In this document: positions 8,330 through 17,683 of the stretch, one piece after another
Position numbering within the stretch: the stretch's first letter is position 1
How the letters are laid out: every line of letters begins with the position of its first letter
NCBI GenBank assembly: GCA_016702705.1
Contig: JADJDM010000025.1
Coordinates: 1 to 64,000, forward strand
Reading direction: 5' to 3'
DNA: 64,000 nt
Source of the DNA: Bacteroidota bacterium
GTDB lineage: Bacteria; Bacteroidota; Bacteroidia; B-17B0; Aurantibacillaceae
Notes under the pieces: generated by a model
Seen by the model: the letters and a program-made list of their open reading frames with translations, nothing else
Told to the model about the DNA's origin: nothing
Databases searched by the model: none
Position numbers and translations under genes: made by a program

Positions 8330-9385
8330 ATGGATGAGCAAAACCAAAAACCAAAACGCAGAGTACGCTACACAGGTACACACCCAAAAGGCTTTAAGGA
8401 AAAATACAAAGAACTTCAGCCTGAAAAATATGCTGAGGATATTGATAAAGTAAAACAGCAAGGACGAACTCCTGCTGGTATGCATCGTTCTATTTTGGTT
8501 GATGAGATAATTGAATTCCTACAAATTAAACCGGGGCAAATAGGATTGGATGCAACACTTGGCTATGGCGGACATAGCTTAGAAATGCTTAAATGTTTAA
8601 ATCACACTGGCATGTTGTACGCCATTGATGTTGATCCTTTTGAATTACCAAAAACCCGTGAGCGACTAGAAAATTTGGGATACGGGGCAGATGCAATAAC
8701 AATTAAGAAAAGAAATTTTGGAGATATAGATCAAATAGTTGCCGAATCAGGACCACTTAATTTTGCCTTGGCTGATTTAGGAGTTTCATCCATGCAAATA
8801 GATAATCCGGATAGAGGTTTTTCGTTTAAGATTGAAGGTCCTTTGGATCTACGATTGAATCCTAAAAGTGGTAAATCGGCAGCTACATTATTAACGCTGC
8901 TTTCCGAAAGTCAGTTGGAAGAAATTTTTGCAGTAAACTCCGATGATCCGTATGCTGATCGTATTGCGTATGAAATTATTTACAATCTCGAAAATGGAAT
9001 GCAAATTACAACTACTACTCACTTAAAAGAAATTATAAGTGATGCTTTACAATTTATACCAGCCAATCAACAAAAAGAAGAAATTAAAAAAGCATGTCAA
9101 CGTTGTTTTCAAGCTTTGCGTATTGAAGTGAATGATGAGTTTGGCGTGTTAAATAAATTTTTAGCTAAACTCCCTGATGCACTTGCCCCAGGCGGTAGAG
9201 TTGCTATTCTTTCTTTCCATTCGGGTGAAGATAGAAGAGTAAAAAAATCATTTCAAGCTTTACTTAATGCAGGTATTTATAGCGAAATTGCTTCTGAAGT
9301 AATTCGCCCAAGTGCGGAGGAATCAAATACCAACCCACGCGCAAGGTCGGCTAAGTTTAGGTGGGCTGTGAAGGGCTTAGTTTAA
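8330..9385 (+). CDS. rsmH: 16S rRNA (cytosine-1402-N4)-methyltransferase, RsmH/MraW family
   Basis: 351 residues, with a basic N-terminal extension of about 45 residues (QKPKRRVRYTGTHPKGFKEK) not found in ordinary RsmH (about 300). The core has the family motifs in order: the SAM site LDATLGYGGHSLEML (about 82-97), YAIDVDP, ALADLGVSSMQID (about 146-158), NPDRGFSF, GPLDLRLN, the CQRCFQALRIEVN helix and LSFHSGEDRRVKK. It methylates N4 of a cytosine in the 16S decoding centre, or a related target. It is not beside mraZ/ftsL as in a dcw cluster, so it may be a second, divergent member. Confidence 0.85.
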   Translation: MDEQNQKPKRRVRYTGTHPKGFKEKYKELQPEKYAEDIDKVKQQGRTPAGMHRSILVDEIIEFLQIKPGQIGLDATLGYGGHSLEMLKCLNHTGMLYAIDVDPFELPKTRERLENLGYGADAITIKKRNFGDIDQIVAESGPLNFALADLGVSSMQIDNPDRGFSFKIEGPLDLRLNPKSGKSAATLLTLLSESQLEEIFAVNSDDPYADRIAYEIIYNLENGMQITTTTHLKEIISDALQFIPANQQKEEIKKACQRCFQALRIEVNDEFGVLNKFLAKLPDALAPGGRVAILSFHSGEDRRVKKSFQALLNAGIYSEIASEVIRPSAEESNTNPRARSAKFRWAVKGLV

Positions 9386-9447
9386 AATAAGCATTTAAAA
9401 TACTTCTAAAAAGTAATATTTAGATGAATGTTTTTTACATTTATAGT

Positions 9448-10182
9448 ATGCAAGTAAACCATTACAAAGCTAAATTCATTCTAACTTTTCTTGCGGTATT
9501 ATTTTGCTCAATTGTTTATTCACAAAAGGATACAAGTAAATTTAAACCCCATTGGGAAATGGGTATTTGTTTTTCACCATACGAAGTGTGTGATATAAAA
9601 GCACAAAATGGATTTAATCATAAATATAGTAACAAGTATGCTTTTGTTCTTGGTGTAAATACTAGGTTTAATTTTGCACGAAGGTCAAGTGTTACTACTG
9701 GATACAACGTATTTGGTTTTAAATATAAAGTTAATTATGTCTGGATAGTAAATCAGAGTGGCGATCCTAATATGCCACTATCTGGAAATATTAGAATGAG
9801 ATATCTTGATTTTCCGTTATCATATAATTTTAAATTTATTTTAAAGAAAAATTATTCAATTTACGCTACCAGTGGTGCAACCTATTCTCTTATAGGTGCA
9901 ATTTCAGACAAAACTACTTTCGCCAATAACACAACTCGTAATTCTGGCTTTGCAACTAAATCTTTACTTAGCTATCAGTTTGGGATAGGTTTTGAATTTG
10001 GAACCAAGAAAGGAGACCGAGTTACAATTGAACCATATTACAGAATTTTCAACAAAGGCTTTGATAAGGTAATGTATCAAACCCCACGCTCTTTTGGAGT
10101 TAAGGTAACAATCTTTAGTAAAATACAATGGAAGTGTTTTTTCCAAAAAGGAGCATGGAAACCTTGGCCTACTTGTGATTAA
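9448..10182 (+). CDS. Outer-membrane beta-barrel protein, porin-like
   Basis: About 244 residues from the ATG at 9448 (MQVNHYKAKF), with a signal peptide ending CSIVYSQ. An earlier ATG at 9424 adds MNVFYIYS, which would spoil the n-region. The rest is alternating beta strands (FVLGVNTRFNFARR, NIRMRYLDFPLSYNFKF, LLSYQFGIGFEFGTKKGDR, VTIEPYYRI) in the pattern of the Bacteroidota small barrel families. The C-terminus departs from the usual aromatic end (KCFFQKGAWKPWPTCD), which may reflect an indel near 10110. Function unknown. Confidence 0.6.
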   Translation: MQVNHYKAKFILTFLAVLFCSIVYSQKDTSKFKPHWEMGICFSPYEVCDIKAQNGFNHKYSNKYAFVLGVNTRFNFARRSSVTTGYNVFGFKYKVNYVWIVNQSGDPNMPLSGNIRMRYLDFPLSYNFKFILKKNYSIYATSGATYSLIGAISDKTTFANNTTRNSGFATKSLLSYQFGIGFEFGTKKGDRVTIEPYYRIFNKGFDKVMYQTPRSFGVKVTIFSKIQWKCFFQKGAWKPWPTCD

Positions 10183-10191
10183 AGAAACCAA

Positions 10192-13173
10192 CTACTTCCC
10201 CATCTCCACCCCTTCAACAGCCTCATAGAGCAAGCGATGTATTTTACCACGTATCCCGCTTTTTGCTAATTTGTTTTTTTCTGCATCGGGGTACACGCGG
10301 TTAGAGAGGAACACATATACTAAACCATTAGCTGGGTCGGCCCAGGCAAAGGTGCCGGTGAAGCCGCTGTGTCCAAAACTTAGGGGGGAACAATTTTTAG
10401 TTACGGGGCTATCCTTTTTCTCATCGAACTCGGGTTTATCAAAACACAAACCGCGGCGGTTAGTTGGGCAGTAGCTGCATTGTTGTGTAAATTCATTTAC
10501 AATAGATGAATCTATTAAAGTAATGTCATTTAACTTTCCCTTTTTCATCAGCATTTGCATAAGTGTTGCTACATCGCTTGCCGTACCAAACAAACCTGCA
10601 TGCCCCGCTACTCCACCCAGCATGGCTGCGCCTTGGTCGTGTACATCACCTTTTAATAATTGTTTTCTAAATTTTAAATCGTTTTCGGTAGGGGCAATAT
10701 TTTTTAAATTAAACACTTCACGAGGTTTGTAACAGAGGTTTAATCCTAAAGGTTTGTAAAAATTTTCTTGCACATATTTATCGTAAGGCGTGCCTGTTAC
10801 TTTTTCTGCAATGCGCATAATAAAATAATAACCTAAATCACTATACAGGTACTCGCCTGGTTTCTCTAATTTACTCTCTGCAATTTTTTTGTAAATGCTA
10901 TCGGTATAACCTTTTTTTAAATACAAGTTTTCTGCAACACGCGTTGGGTAAGCTTTGCTGGGCTTATCTTGGTAATAACCTTTTTTGTATTCGTGGGTTT
11001 TATTGTTTACGGTACGCAAATAAAAAGGCAACCAAGCTTGCAAACCTGCTTGGTGCGTAATCATTTTACGTATTACAATGCTGTCTTTGTTTGTTCCTTT
11101 TAGTTCGGGCAAGTAATGGCCAAGGGTGCTGTCTATATTTATTTTATTTTCTTCCACCAATTTCATTAGCACTAAGGAAGATGCCAATACTTTGGTAAGC
11201 GATGCTAAATCATATACGGTAGAGTCAGTAACACGCGTATCGTAAGGATCATAAGTAAAACGGCCAAATGTTTTTTTGTAAAACACCACTCCATCTTTCA
11301 TTGCAACAATTTGACAACCTGGGTAAGCCTCATCCTTTATTCCCTGAAGTGCGATGCTGTCTATTTCGTTTAACTTTTTTTTTTGGAGCGAAGCTCCAGT
11401 AGTTTTAACAGGAGCAGCAGTTTGTGTTGCTAAGGTTTTCTCCATTGGTATTCCAGTATTACGAGCAAAGCTTCCTGATGTTACTGGCAACTTAGCATCT
11501 AAACGTATAGCACCAAATAACGCATCCACCGCTGCCTTTTGCGAGAAACGATTGTATTCATAAGCTTCAACAATTGCTTTGTGGTTGTTTAGTCCGTTTA
11601 CTTTTGCAAACAAATAAGGGTTAGTAAAGAAAACCGAAACCGTTGGTTTAATTTGTGTAATGCTATCTATCAGTTTTAAACTCTCAGGTGTAATTCCAAA
11701 ATTTTCGTTAGAGCGGTTATTGGTTTTGTTTACACTCAATACAATTAAATCATATTTCTTAATACGCGCTAATAAAGTATCTCTTTCCTTCTTTCTCGCC
11801 TTGTGCGATAAACCAAAGTAGCTCGCTTTGTTGTAAGTATTAAAAGAAGCAAAGAAAACATCTTTCTCATCTGTACCAATAGATACTACTGCTACCTTCA
11901 AAGCATCATCGCGCTTTAAAGGCAAAATAGTATTTTGGTTTTGTAATAAGGTAATAGATGCTTCTGACAATAATTTATTTAATGAGTCAGCGGTTTTTGT
12001 TTTAATGTCCTTTGCAATTGTTTTATCGTGCACATGTTGTTTTTTATCTAAACCACACCAAAACTTTGCTTTCAATATTTTTTTGCAATGTGCGTCTACA
12101 ACCTCTTGTGTAATTTCACCATTAGCAATTGCCTTTTTAATTTCTGCAATCGCCAAAGGCACATTTTCCGAAAATAACAACACATCGTTACCCGCTATCA
12201 AAGCCTTTGCATCCACCACACCAGGTGTTACATATTTACTTGCCCCTTTCATGTTTAAAGCATCCGTAAAAATTAATCCCTTGTATTGCATTTTGTTTAT
12301 TAATAAATCGGTAACTACATTTTTAGATAAAGTACTTGCTTGGTTTTTAGTAGTATCTAATGCAGGAATATTTAAATGCGCTACCATTACACTTGCCACG
12401 TTTTGCGCAAACAATTCTTTAAAAGGGTATAACTCCAAACTATCCAAACGTTCCATACTGTGCTTAATAGTTGGTAATGTTTTGTGCGAATCCGAATCAG
12501 TATCACCATGTCCAGGAAAATGTTTGCAGGTTGCCATCACACCTTCATCCTGCATGCCTGCCATGTACATGTGTGCTTTGCGCACCACTGCATATTTATC
12601 TTCTCCAAAGGAACGCATAGAAATAACAGGATTGTTTGGATTGTTGTTTACATCAGCATCAGGAGCAAAGTTTACATGTATGCCCATTAGCTTACACTCC
12701 TTAGCAATTTGCTTACCCATAAAATAAATAAGCGAATCGTTTTGTATTGCACCTAAAGTCATTTGTTTTGGATACTGCGGTGTGCTATCCAAACGCATTG
12801 CTAATCCCCACTCTCCATCAATACTAATCATTAAAGGAGTTTTTGCTTTTGATTGGTAATAGTTAGTAAGCTTAGCTTCACGTATTGGTCCGCCCTGCAT
12901 AAAAATTAAACCACCGATATTGTATTTCTCAATTTGCTCACGAATTTCGCGTACGTGTTTGTTATCTTTGTTAGAGTATGCAGCAATCATAAATAGCTGT
13001 CCAATACGCTCATCAGGAGTAAGCGAGTTAAAAACAGAATCGACCCATTTAGATTCAACAGCCCAAAAGGGTGGTTTTTCATCTATAGGTTTTGCCTTGT
13101 TAGTGTGCAAAACAAAGGAAACCGAAATGATTGCAAGGGATAATATAGTGAGTTTTGAAAAGACTTTACGCAT
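10192..13173 (-). CDS. Glycoside hydrolase family 3 fused to a beta-lactamase-type serine hydrolase
   Basis: 993 residues with a signal peptide, so periplasmic. Residues about 40-400 form a GH3 domain of the NagZ type: KHFPGHGDTDSDSH carries the Asp-His dyad loop, and FTDALNMKGA holds the catalytic Asp. A GH3 C-terminal-like domain follows (about 420-570). From about 600 to 985 comes a beta-lactamase-like domain: SLTK (SxxK), YSDLGYYF in place of YxN, and GHSGFTGT as the third motif. The two units together suggest cleavage of N-acetylglucosaminides and then an amide or ester in cell-wall turnover. This fusion is known in Bacteroidota; the substrate is inferred. Confidence 0.88.
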   Translation of the reverse strand: MRKVFSKLTILSLAIISVSFVLHTNKAKPIDEKPPFWAVESKWVDSVFNSLTPDERIGQLFMIAAYSNKDNKHVREIREQIEKYNIGGLIFMQGGPIREAKLTNYYQSKAKTPLMISIDGEWGLAMRLDSTPQYPKQMTLGAIQNDSLIYFMGKQIAKECKLMGIHVNFAPDADVNNNPNNPVISMRSFGEDKYAVVRKAHMYMAGMQDEGVMATCKHFPGHGDTDSDSHKTLPTIKHSMERLDSLELYPFKELFAQNVASVMVAHLNIPALDTTKNQASTLSKNVVTDLLINKMQYKGLIFTDALNMKGASKYVTPGVVDAKALIAGNDVLLFSENVPLAIAEIKKAIANGEITQEVVDAHCKKILKAKFWCGLDKKQHVHDKTIAKDIKTKTADSLNKLLSEASITLLQNQNTILPLKRDDALKVAVVSIGTDEKDVFFASFNTYNKASYFGLSHKARKKERDTLLARIKKYDLIVLSVNKTNNRSNENFGITPESLKLIDSITQIKPTVSVFFTNPYLFAKVNGLNNHKAIVEAYEYNRFSQKAAVDALFGAIRLDAKLPVTSGSFARNTGIPMEKTLATQTAAPVKTTGASLQKKKLNEIDSIALQGIKDEAYPGCQIVAMKDGVVFYKKTFGRFTYDPYDTRVTDSTVYDLASLTKVLASSLVLMKLVEENKINIDSTLGHYLPELKGTNKDSIVIRKMITHQAGLQAWLPFYLRTVNNKTHEYKKGYYQDKPSKAYPTRVAENLYLKKGYTDSIYKKIAESKLEKPGEYLYSDLGYYFIMRIAEKVTGTPYDKYVQENFYKPLGLNLCYKPREVFNLKNIAPTENDLKFRKQLLKGDVHDQGAAMLGGVAGHAGLFGTASDVATLMQMLMKKGKLNDITLIDSSIVNEFTQQCSYCPTNRRGLCFDKPEFDEKKDSPVTKNCSPLSFGHSGFTGTFAWADPANGLVYVFLSNRVYPDAEKNKLAKSGIRGKIHRLLYEAVEGVEMGK

Positions 13174-13387
13174 GTTTACGAAGTTACTTGATGCAAAGCC
13201 TTAAAATTGTGCCAAACTGGATTGTTTTTAACAAGGGGGCGTGAACAACGAGAGGGGGCTCGAAACATTTCTTGTAGGCTTTTTGTAATCCCTGTCCCAA
13301 TGAAAATTGTTGAGCCTACAAAAAACACTCGCCCTGACATAGGACTTAGCTCGAGTGATTGGCGTAGAAAAGTATCGTTCTTTTCTA

Positions 13388-13479
13388 TAAGTCATGTCGA
13401 GTGTTTTTTAGTCGCGACGGAATCACCAATGTTTACAGACTATTGAATGCCAACAAAAAATGTATCAAGAAGTAACTTA
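13388..13479. repeat. 92-bp direct repeat, copy 1 (degenerate right end)
   Basis: Begins TAAGTCATGTCGAGTG and contains ATGTTTACAGACTATTGAAT and CCAACAAAAAATGTATC, matching copy 2 at 13529-13620 at nearly every base outside a short variable stretch (13411-13425). Its right end reads AAGTAACTTA rather than GACATGACTTA. Confidence 0.7.
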
Positions 13480-13528
13480 GTATGTGTAACAAGTATTTGT
13501 TCAAATCAGAAATTCCCTCTATTTGTAA

Positions 13529-13620
13529 TAAGTCATGTCGAGTGTTTTTTGGTGGCACCGAAATTACCAATGTTTACAGACTATTGAATGCCAACAAAAA
13601 ATGTATCGAGACATGACTTA
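13529..13620. repeat. 92-bp direct repeat, copy 2, with 11-bp terminal inverted repeats
   Basis: Bounded by TAAGTCATGTC (13529-13539) and its exact reverse complement GACATGACTTA (13610-13620). Same length as copy 1, 49 bases away. A degenerate reverse-oriented end (CACTCGCCCTGACATAGG plus ACTTA) is visible at 13327-13349. This has the form of a small non-coding mobile element or palindromic repeat. The 13174-13626 gap holds nothing else I can recognise. Confidence 0.65.
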
Positions 13621-13626
13621 ACTAAA

Positions 13627-14784
13627 TCACCTCTTAATCAAATCACTCGTCTTTAATATATCTTCCACCGCATTATACAACACATCCAAATCATGCTGTG
13701 TATTAAACACATTTATTGAGTAACGTAAATACACCTGATCAGCATGTGGCATCACTGGAATTTCTACATTGTATTTTTCGAATAACAAACGTTGCAATTT
13801 CATTGGCTCAGTTGTTTTAATTGGGATGCTAAGCATCTGACCAACAAACTCATTCGTTAGCGGACTTAAAGCATAAGAACCTAACAAATCGTAAAAACGT
13901 TGTGCATTTTTAATTACTAATTCGTGACAAGCTTTTGATTTTTCTTTCCAATTGTGTTGATTTAAAAACTCAATGGCTTTTGGAACAGTTAAGAAAGCAG
14001 AGAAATCTCTTGTGCCTTGCATTTGATGGTAATCAATAAATTTAGATTCACTTGGTAAAGGATTTTTAAATCCCCAACTAATTACCAATGGATCGAACAA
14101 ATGTTGATGCTCTTTTTTTACATACAAAAAAGAACAACCTTTAGGTGTAAGCATCCATTTGTGGCAAGCTCCTGTATAAACATCTGCTTTAAGTTCTTGT
14201 AAGTTTAAATCAATGTGGCCTGGAACATGTGCACCATCAACAATGGTAAACAAACCTTTTGATTTAGCAATTTCACAAATTTCTTTTACGGGGAAAATTA
14301 AAGCTGTTGTGCTTGTTATCTGACTAATAAAAATGGCTTTTGTGTTTGCAGTTAATCCACTAAAAAATTCTTCTATAAACTTTTCTTTTGTAGTAAGCGG
14401 TAAAGTAATTGGCTGACGTTTGTAAACTGCACTCGCCTTTTCGCAGTAATAGTTCCAGCTATAATCCATTGCCCCGTATTCTAGATTATTTGTGAGGATT
14501 TCATCACCCCTTTTTAAATCGAAACTCTTTGCCACAATACTCATAGCGTAGCTTGGATTACTAGTATAAACAACATCATTAGCGTCGCAATGAATATAAT
14601 TTGCTAATGCTTCGCGCGATTGTTTTAAGTACTGCAAGCCATTAACTGCTACAAATTGTACAGGCTCGTATTCCAACTCCAATTGCCATTTTTGATAATC
14701 TTCAAAAATTGGCTTAGGGCAAGCACCAAAAGAACCGAAATTTAAAAAAGTAATTGCTGGGTTTAAATAAAATAAGTCTTTCAT
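13627..14784 (-). CDS. PLP-dependent aminotransferase class V family protein
   Basis: 385 residues, fold type I. The Schiff-base lysine is in GACHKWMLTPKG (about residue 209), the pyridine-nitrogen Asp in FTIVDGAHVPGH (about 183), and QGTRDFSAF is the late substrate-loop motif. The overall pattern (FLNFGSFGACPK near the start) is closest to isopenicillin-N-epimerase-like and cysteine-desulfurase-like enzymes, so racemase, epimerase, desulfurase or lyase activity are all possible. It lies 10 bases after the phospholipase-D lipoprotein gene and is probably co-transcribed with it. Confidence 0.8.
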   Translation of the reverse strand: MKDLFYLNPAITFLNFGSFGACPKPIFEDYQKWQLELEYEPVQFVAVNGLQYLKQSREALANYIHCDANDVVYTSNPSYAMSIVAKSFDLKRGDEILTNNLEYGAMDYSWNYYCEKASAVYKRQPITLPLTTKEKFIEEFFSGLTANTKAIFISQITSTTALIFPVKEICEIAKSKGLFTIVDGAHVPGHIDLNLQELKADVYTGACHKWMLTPKGCSFLYVKKEHQHLFDPLVISWGFKNPLPSESKFIDYHQMQGTRDFSAFLTVPKAIEFLNQHNWKEKSKACHELVIKNAQRFYDLLGSYALSPLTNEFVGQMLSIPIKTTEPMKLQRLLFEKYNVEIPVMPHADQVYLRYSINVFNTQHDLDVLYNAVEDILKTSDLIKR

Positions 14785-14794
14785 CTAATATGTT

Positions 14795-16333
14795 TTATAA
14801 AATTGCTTTAGGAACTAATTTTCTTTTAAGTACTTTTTTGTTCTTCTCCTCACCTGCAAAACCATCGGGATTAAAGGATTTAGTAGTTTCCCATGAATTA
14901 TCTTTTCCAAATTCTATTTCCATTCCTTTTAAAACTCCTTCGGCAATTTTATTAGAATACATAACTATAACACACTCTGTATTTAAATTTGCACTACGTG
15001 GATCTAAATTAAAAGTACCAACAACTGTAATGTTGCCATCAATTACCATACTCTTTGCATGTAAACCAAATATTGGCTTAAAGTCAACCGCTTTTTGTAA
15101 TGCCCCGGTCATAATACCGAAGCGTTCTTTTGCATCTGGTCTAAATTCGAATACACGAATTCCTGTTTCCAACAACTCTTTTCTGTCTCTTTGATAACCA
15201 CTAAAAGCTTCGAGATTATCAGTTGAAGCAAGGCTGTTAGTGAGTATGCGAACTTTTACACCACGTTTAACTGCATCTGCAAACAATTTTCTTCCAAGTT
15301 CTGTTGTAACTAAATAAGGTGATTGGATATCAATGGAATATTTTGCGCGCTTCACTAAACTCATTAACGAATCGGTAAGTATTCCCCCACCCGACAAACC
15401 TTTAGTGCCATCGTTTTTACCAGGGAGGTCAGAAATGAATTGAATACTATCCATCCAAACTAAATCACCCGATTTATTAATTGTCTTAAATACATCTGGT
15501 AATGCTTTTATTTTCTCACGTACTTGCGGCCAAAAGTTTTCGGGATTGCATGCGTATTGGTGCAATTGATTAAAACGTGTACTGTCTTTGGCATTAATGG
15601 TTTTATCTTCAACAATATTACTTACTGGCACACTTAATTTACTTTCCCAAAAAATATCGAAACTTGATTGAATATATTTGGTAATCTTACCTAATAATAA
15701 AACATCTCTGTCTCTAAAATTATATTCGTGGTCATAATCAAAATATTCGTCGGCAATGTTACGGCCGCCAGTAATTACAACCTTTCCATCAACAGTAAAG
15801 GTTTTATTATGCATACGTTGATTTGCTCCAACAAAATCCACTTTAAACTTAGCTAGTTTTTCAACGATGTTTTTACCTAAGTTAATTCCAGGATTATAAA
15901 TTTTAATATCAATGTTCTCGTGTGAATCCATCATTAATATATCGTGGGCACTGGCATCCACCATAATATCATCTACTAAAATGCGCACCTTCACTCCCCT
16001 ATCTGCAGCACGCACTAAATAATCGCAAGCAATTAAACCAACATTGTCGGTTGAGAAAATAAAATACTGCACATCAATAGTTTTCTCGGCATACTCACTT
16101 AACCAAGCACGAGCAATCATGGAGTTGCCCCCATCTTCCAACACATAGGCACCCGATTTAGTTGCTAGCAATTCATTTAATGAATCTAACTCAGTTGAAA
16201 GACTTAATGAATCGTTACGGTGAATACTGTAGCAAAAATCTTTCTCTACAATTGGATTAGTTTGCGTTTCGGGTTCTTTGTTGGAGCAAGAGAAGAAGAA
16301 TAGTGATATGATGGTGAATAGTGCAAATTTCAT
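14795..16333 (-). CDS. Phospholipase D / cardiolipin-synthase-like lipoprotein
   Basis: 512 residues with a lipoprotein signal (FTIISLFFFSCSNKEP, Cys about 16), so membrane anchored and facing the periplasm. Two HKD motifs are intact: HNKTFTVD with GGRNIADEYF (about 174-200) and HAKSMVID with GTFNLDPRSANLNTE (about 424-455). The layout is that of ClsC/YmdC-type enzymes, which make or remodel phospholipids by phosphatidyl transfer. The aminotransferase gene follows after 10 bases. Substrate is inferred from the family only. Confidence 0.85.
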   Translation of the reverse strand: MKFALFTIISLFFFSCSNKEPETQTNPIVEKDFCYSIHRNDSLSLSTELDSLNELLATKSGAYVLEDGGNSMIARAWLSEYAEKTIDVQYFIFSTDNVGLIACDYLVRAADRGVKVRILVDDIMVDASAHDILMMDSHENIDIKIYNPGINLGKNIVEKLAKFKVDFVGANQRMHNKTFTVDGKVVITGGRNIADEYFDYDHEYNFRDRDVLLLGKITKYIQSSFDIFWESKLSVPVSNIVEDKTINAKDSTRFNQLHQYACNPENFWPQVREKIKALPDVFKTINKSGDLVWMDSIQFISDLPGKNDGTKGLSGGGILTDSLMSLVKRAKYSIDIQSPYLVTTELGRKLFADAVKRGVKVRILTNSLASTDNLEAFSGYQRDRKELLETGIRVFEFRPDAKERFGIMTGALQKAVDFKPIFGLHAKSMVIDGNITVVGTFNLDPRSANLNTECVIVMYSNKIAEGVLKGMEIEFGKDNSWETTKSFNPDGFAGEEKNKKVLKRKLVPKAIL

Positions 16334-16421
16334 GAGGTAAAATTAATATTATAAAGTTATATTTTCCCAATATTTAAACAAGAAAGCAGAAGTTAGCATT
16401 AAGAAACTTACTAGTGGAAAA

Positions 16422-17237
16422 CTACTTTAATAATTTACGATTTTCAACTTCTGTTAGTATTTTAATTTGTTGTATTGCTATGGCATTTAATTTTAATAAA
16501 CGTTCACGTTGCACAAGGCCTTCATTAATAAAAAGAGCATTAATATTTTCCATATTGCTCAAACAAATTAATTCATTTATACTGGCGTAGTCTCTAATAT
16601 TTCCTTTTAAACTGGGATTAGACTCACGCCATTGCTTCGCAGTTATACCAAATAAAGCAACATTAAGTACATCCGCCTCACTTGCATAAATAATGGATAT
16701 TTGAGCTATTGTAAGTTCTTTGGGAATAAGTTTTTTTCTAATAGCATCTGTGTGAATGTGGTAATTGAGCTTTGCTAATTCTCTTTTGGCGTTCCATCCT
16801 AACTGCTTTTGTTCTTCTTCTTTTAAACGCTGAAATTCATTGATTAAATAAAGTTTGAACGGAACACTTATAGCAGAACCAAACTCAAAAGCAATATCTT
16901 TATGTGCATACGTTCCCCCATATTTACCTTTTTTGGAAATAATTCCTATAGCATTTGTTTTATCAACCCACTCAGATACACTCAAGACAAAACTTGGTAA
17001 ACCTGCCTGAGTTTTAAAGTGGTCAAATTCGACCACTTTAAACTTTGGGTTATGAATTAACTCCCAGGTACCCAAAAATTCAAGAGTATATCTATTACGC
17101 AACCAATTCTTTATAATATCAGCAGCACGACTTTCACCCTCTTTTCCATTGGCCATATCGGTCAGCGATATAAAATCTTGTTCATCAACAGAAATAATAG
17201 ATATTTCAGTGTTTACAACTGTAATTTTCTTACTCAT
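16422..17237 (-). CDS. KilA-N domain protein
   Basis: 271 residues. A KilA-N domain occupies about residues 15-125 (ISLTDMANGKEGESRAADII, NWLRNRYTLEFLGTWE, VSEWVDKTNAIGI, GKYGGTYAHKDIAFEFGSAI). The rest is helical and charged. KilA-N domains bind DNA and come from phage and large DNA viruses, but stand-alone chromosomal copies are common in Bacteroidota. No other phage gene is nearby. It follows the SRPBCC gene by 21 bases on the same strand. Role unknown, possibly a regulator or defence-associated. Confidence 0.85.
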   Translation of the reverse strand: MSKKITVVNTEISIISVDEQDFISLTDMANGKEGESRAADIIKNWLRNRYTLEFLGTWELIHNPKFKVVEFDHFKTQAGLPSFVLSVSEWVDKTNAIGIISKKGKYGGTYAHKDIAFEFGSAISVPFKLYLINEFQRLKEEEQKQLGWNAKRELAKLNYHIHTDAIRKKLIPKELTIAQISIIYASEADVLNVALFGITAKQWRESNPSLKGNIRDYASINELICLSNMENINALFINEGLVQRERLLKLNAIAIQQIKILTEVENRKLLK

Positions 17238-17258
17238 ATTCGTGCGATTTTAACCAAT

Positions 17259-17675
17259 TCAATTATTCTCAGTATAACTTTTAAAATTATCTAATATAGA
17301 TTCCCAACCACCTTTTTGCATTTGGATTGGGTTTTCATTTTCCGCATCAAATACAATTGTGATATCTGTACTGCCATTATTATCATTAAAGCTTACACTT
17401 ACCTGCCTATCATCAGGCATGCCGTATGTGAATTTTTCACCCATTACTAATTCGCTGTAAATGGCTTCGAAATCAAAACCAAAACTTCCGTCTTTGGCTT
17501 CCATGCGAGCACAGTACCTTCCTCCTATTCGCATATCGTTTTCTGCCTTTGGACAACACCATGATGGATGTGCGAAATTCCAATTTACAATGTGTGTTGG
17601 GTTGGTGTAATAATCCCATACTTTTTTTACATCAGCGTTGATGCTTGCCTCAATTGTTATTTTTTCAAAAGTCAT
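17259..17675 (-). CDS. SRPBCC / AHSA1 domain protein
   Basis: 138 residues covering one START-like domain: KITIEASINADVKKVWDYYT at the start, WNFAHPSWCCPKAEND, IGGRYCARMEAKDGSFGFDF, and the closing helix GGWESILDNFKSYTE. This AHSA1 group binds hydrophobic ligands or acts as a co-chaperone-like module; the ligand is not predictable. The start at 17675 abuts a tandem ACGAAT repeat. A second AHSA1 gene is at 45.0-45.5 kb. Confidence 0.85.
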   Translation of the reverse strand: MTFEKITIEASINADVKKVWDYYTNPTHIVNWNFAHPSWCCPKAENDMRIGGRYCARMEAKDGSFGFDFEAIYSELVMGEKFTYGMPDDRQVSVSFNDNNGSTDITIVFDAENENPIQMQKGGWESILDNFKSYTENN

Positions 17676-17683
17676 ATTTTATG

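Noticed and set aside
12005..12727. 240-codon plus-strand ORF
   Set aside because: Antisense shadow inside the GH3 domain coding region, which is well supported on the minus strand; the translation matches nothing.
13207..13446. 79-codon plus-strand ORF
   Set aside because: Lies in repeat-rich intergenic DNA and covers one 92-bp repeat end; no domain or promoter.
16422..17237. KilA-N gene as evidence for a prophage
   Set aside because: No integrase, capsid, portal, lysis or att sequence is nearby.
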